Source: CAMCXE01 sp046347475
GTDB taxonomy: Bacteria > Pseudomonadota > Gammaproteobacteria > Pseudomonadales > Cellvibrionaceae
Direction: 5' to 3'
DNA: 64,000 nucleotides
NCBI GenBank assembly: GCA_046347475.1
Contig: JAXMGD010000002.1
Span: 248,001-312,000, forward strand
How positions within the stretch are numbered: the stretch's first letter is position 1; every line of letters starts with the position of its first letter. The position numbers were made by a program, and so were the translations under genes. Below are positions 63,024 to 64,000 of this stretch, one piece after another. The notes under the pieces were generated by a model, which did not search any database, was not told the DNA's origin, and saw only the letters and a list, made by a program, of their open reading frames with translations.

Positions 63024-63998
63024 ATGACACTAGCCGCCGCCCAACTTCCCCCCTGCGACCTCCCCAGCCTATGCAAGGCCGTGGGGGATGGCCTGCGGTT
63101 GGAGATCCTGCGGGTGCTGGCGCGGGATTCTTTAGGGGTGCTGGAGTTGAGCGAGGTATTCGCGGTGAAACAATCCCTCATGAGCCACCACCTAAAAATC
63201 CTCAGCCAAGCAGGCCTGATTCAATCTCGCCGCGAAGGCAATTCCATTTTTTACCGCCGCGCCTGTTTAACCCCCTCGGATCACTGGCTGAGCTTTAAAC
63301 AAGGCCTCTACACCAGCTTAGAAACCCTGCCCGTACCGGCCGAATTTAAAGAACGCTTAAGCGGCATTCACGCCGAGCGCGCCAAAGCCTGCGCGGCGTT
63401 TTTTAAAGACAACGCCGATAAATTCCGCCAGCAGCAGGACTTAATTGCCAATGTGAACGTATACGCCGCCACGGTGGAGGGCCTGCTCAGCAGCGCGCCG
63501 CAATTTACCTGTGCGCTGGAAGTCGGCCCCGGCGAAGGGGAATTTTTAGCCGTATTACAGCAGCACTTTAAAAATGTCATCGCCCTGGATAATAGCCCAG
63601 CCATGCTCGCTAAAGCCCAGGCGCTTGCTGCGGCGCAAAGCCTAACGCAGATTCGTTTTGTACTCGGCAGCACCGAAATTTTAGTGCGCGAGCAATTACA
63701 GCTGGACTGCATTGTGGTGAATATGGTGCTGCACCACCTGGCGTCCCCTGCGCAAATGCTGCAGGAGATCAGCCAATTATTAGTGCCCGGCGGGCTATTA
63801 ATTATTAGCGAATTATGCCGCCACGAACAAAGCTGGACCTTAGAAGCCTGCGGTGATTTATGGCAGGGTTTTGAGGCCGATGACCTAACCGAATGGGCCA
63901 AGGCGGCCCAGCTCACCCAAGGGCAAAGTAGTTATTTAGCCCTGCGCAATGGCTTTCAAATTCAAATACACCAATTTTTTAAACCCACGGGAGTGTAA
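63024..63998 (+). CDS. ArsR-family regulator fused to a SAM-dependent methyltransferase domain
   Basis: A 324-residue protein: N-terminal ArsR winged helix (about 10-95, SLCKAVGDGLRLEILRVLARDS, KQSLMSHHLKILSQAGLIQSRREGN) and a C-terminal class I methyltransferase fold (about 140-270, ALEVGPGEGEFLAVL, VVNMVLHHLASP). Regulators of this architecture, including SahR in Proteobacteria, control S-adenosylmethionine/methionine cycle genes, and the effector is SAH in that case. The palindrome upstream suggests autoregulation. A methionine-cycle target is not visible because the window ends two bases after the stop. Confidence 0.85.
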   Translation: MTLAAAQLPPCDLPSLCKAVGDGLRLEILRVLARDSLGVLELSEVFAVKQSLMSHHLKILSQAGLIQSRREGNSIFYRRACLTPSDHWLSFKQGLYTSLETLPVPAEFKERLSGIHAERAKACAAFFKDNADKFRQQQDLIANVNVYAATVEGLLSSAPQFTCALEVGPGEGEFLAVLQQHFKNVIALDNSPAMLAKAQALAAAQSLTQIRFVLGSTEILVREQLQLDCIVVNMVLHHLASPAQMLQEISQLLVPGGLLIISELCRHEQSWTLEACGDLWQGFEADDLTEWAKAAQLTQGQSSYLALRNGFQIQIHQFFKPTGV

Positions 63999-64000
63999 GC

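Overview
This window looks like the chromosome of a Cellvibrio-like gammaproteobacterium (family Cellvibrionaceae). Seen in the sequence: a gammaproteobacterial division and cell-wall cluster, yqiA-parE, guaB-guaA and fmdB-aspS gene pairs, and two secreted xylan-degrading lipoproteins whose modules are joined by long polyserine linkers. Such linkers are typical of Cellvibrio, Saccharophagus and Teredinibacter. I see no rRNA, tRNA, CRISPR array, prophage or transposase gene.

Layout. 1-7.5 kb, minus strand: dcw cluster mraZ-rsmH-ftsL-ftsI-murE-murF-mraY (mraY cut by the window edge), with a good promoter and MraZ-type operator repeats. 7.8-11.8 kb: a signalling locus with a response regulator, a PAS-GGDEF-EAL protein broken by one extra G in the codons for the GGDEF motif, and a divergent CheX-like protein. 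12.3-15.8 kb: GH62 arabinofuranosidase and GH10 xylanase. 16.3-21.6 kb: a frameshifted small gene, yqiA-parE, a two-domain DUF1330-like protein and a divergent LysR regulator. 22.4-29.3 kb: a conserved hypothetical, guaA, guaB, and a divergent pair made of an RLAN/RimK-type ATP-grasp ligase and a GNAT-C39 peptidase fusion. 29.9-44.1 kb: hybrid histidine kinase, proS, HIT protein, HU with a Lys/Ala tail, fmdB-aspS, hinT, Trm112-like, M23 peptidase, uup and slt. 44.1-51.6 kb: CheZ-like and EAL-HDOD pair, PilZ protein, CheA-like kinase, porin and a PstS-like protein. 52.3-57.5 kb: NAD-dependent epimerase, VWA protein and HD-GYP protein. 58.5-64 kb: an ABC export operon (ATPase, two permeases, membrane-fusion protein) and a divergent ArsR-methyltransferase regulator with a perfect 24-bp palindromic operator.

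Two themes stand out. First, c-di-GMP and phosphorelay genes are dense (GGDEF-EAL, EAL-HDOD, PilZ, HD-GYP, two kinases, CheX-like and CheZ-like phosphatase candidates). Second, the intergenic regions hold several families of unannotated palindromic, MITE-like repeats. Family R1 has a perfect 20-bp terminal inverted repeat and copies of 304, 195, 148, 148 and 47 bp plus fragments. Family R2 is about 172 bp, multi-hairpin, and shows compensatory base changes between copies. Family R3 is about 98 bp. A tentative family R4 is also listed. These families, together with the RLAN/GNAT-C39 pair, are the least explained parts of the window.
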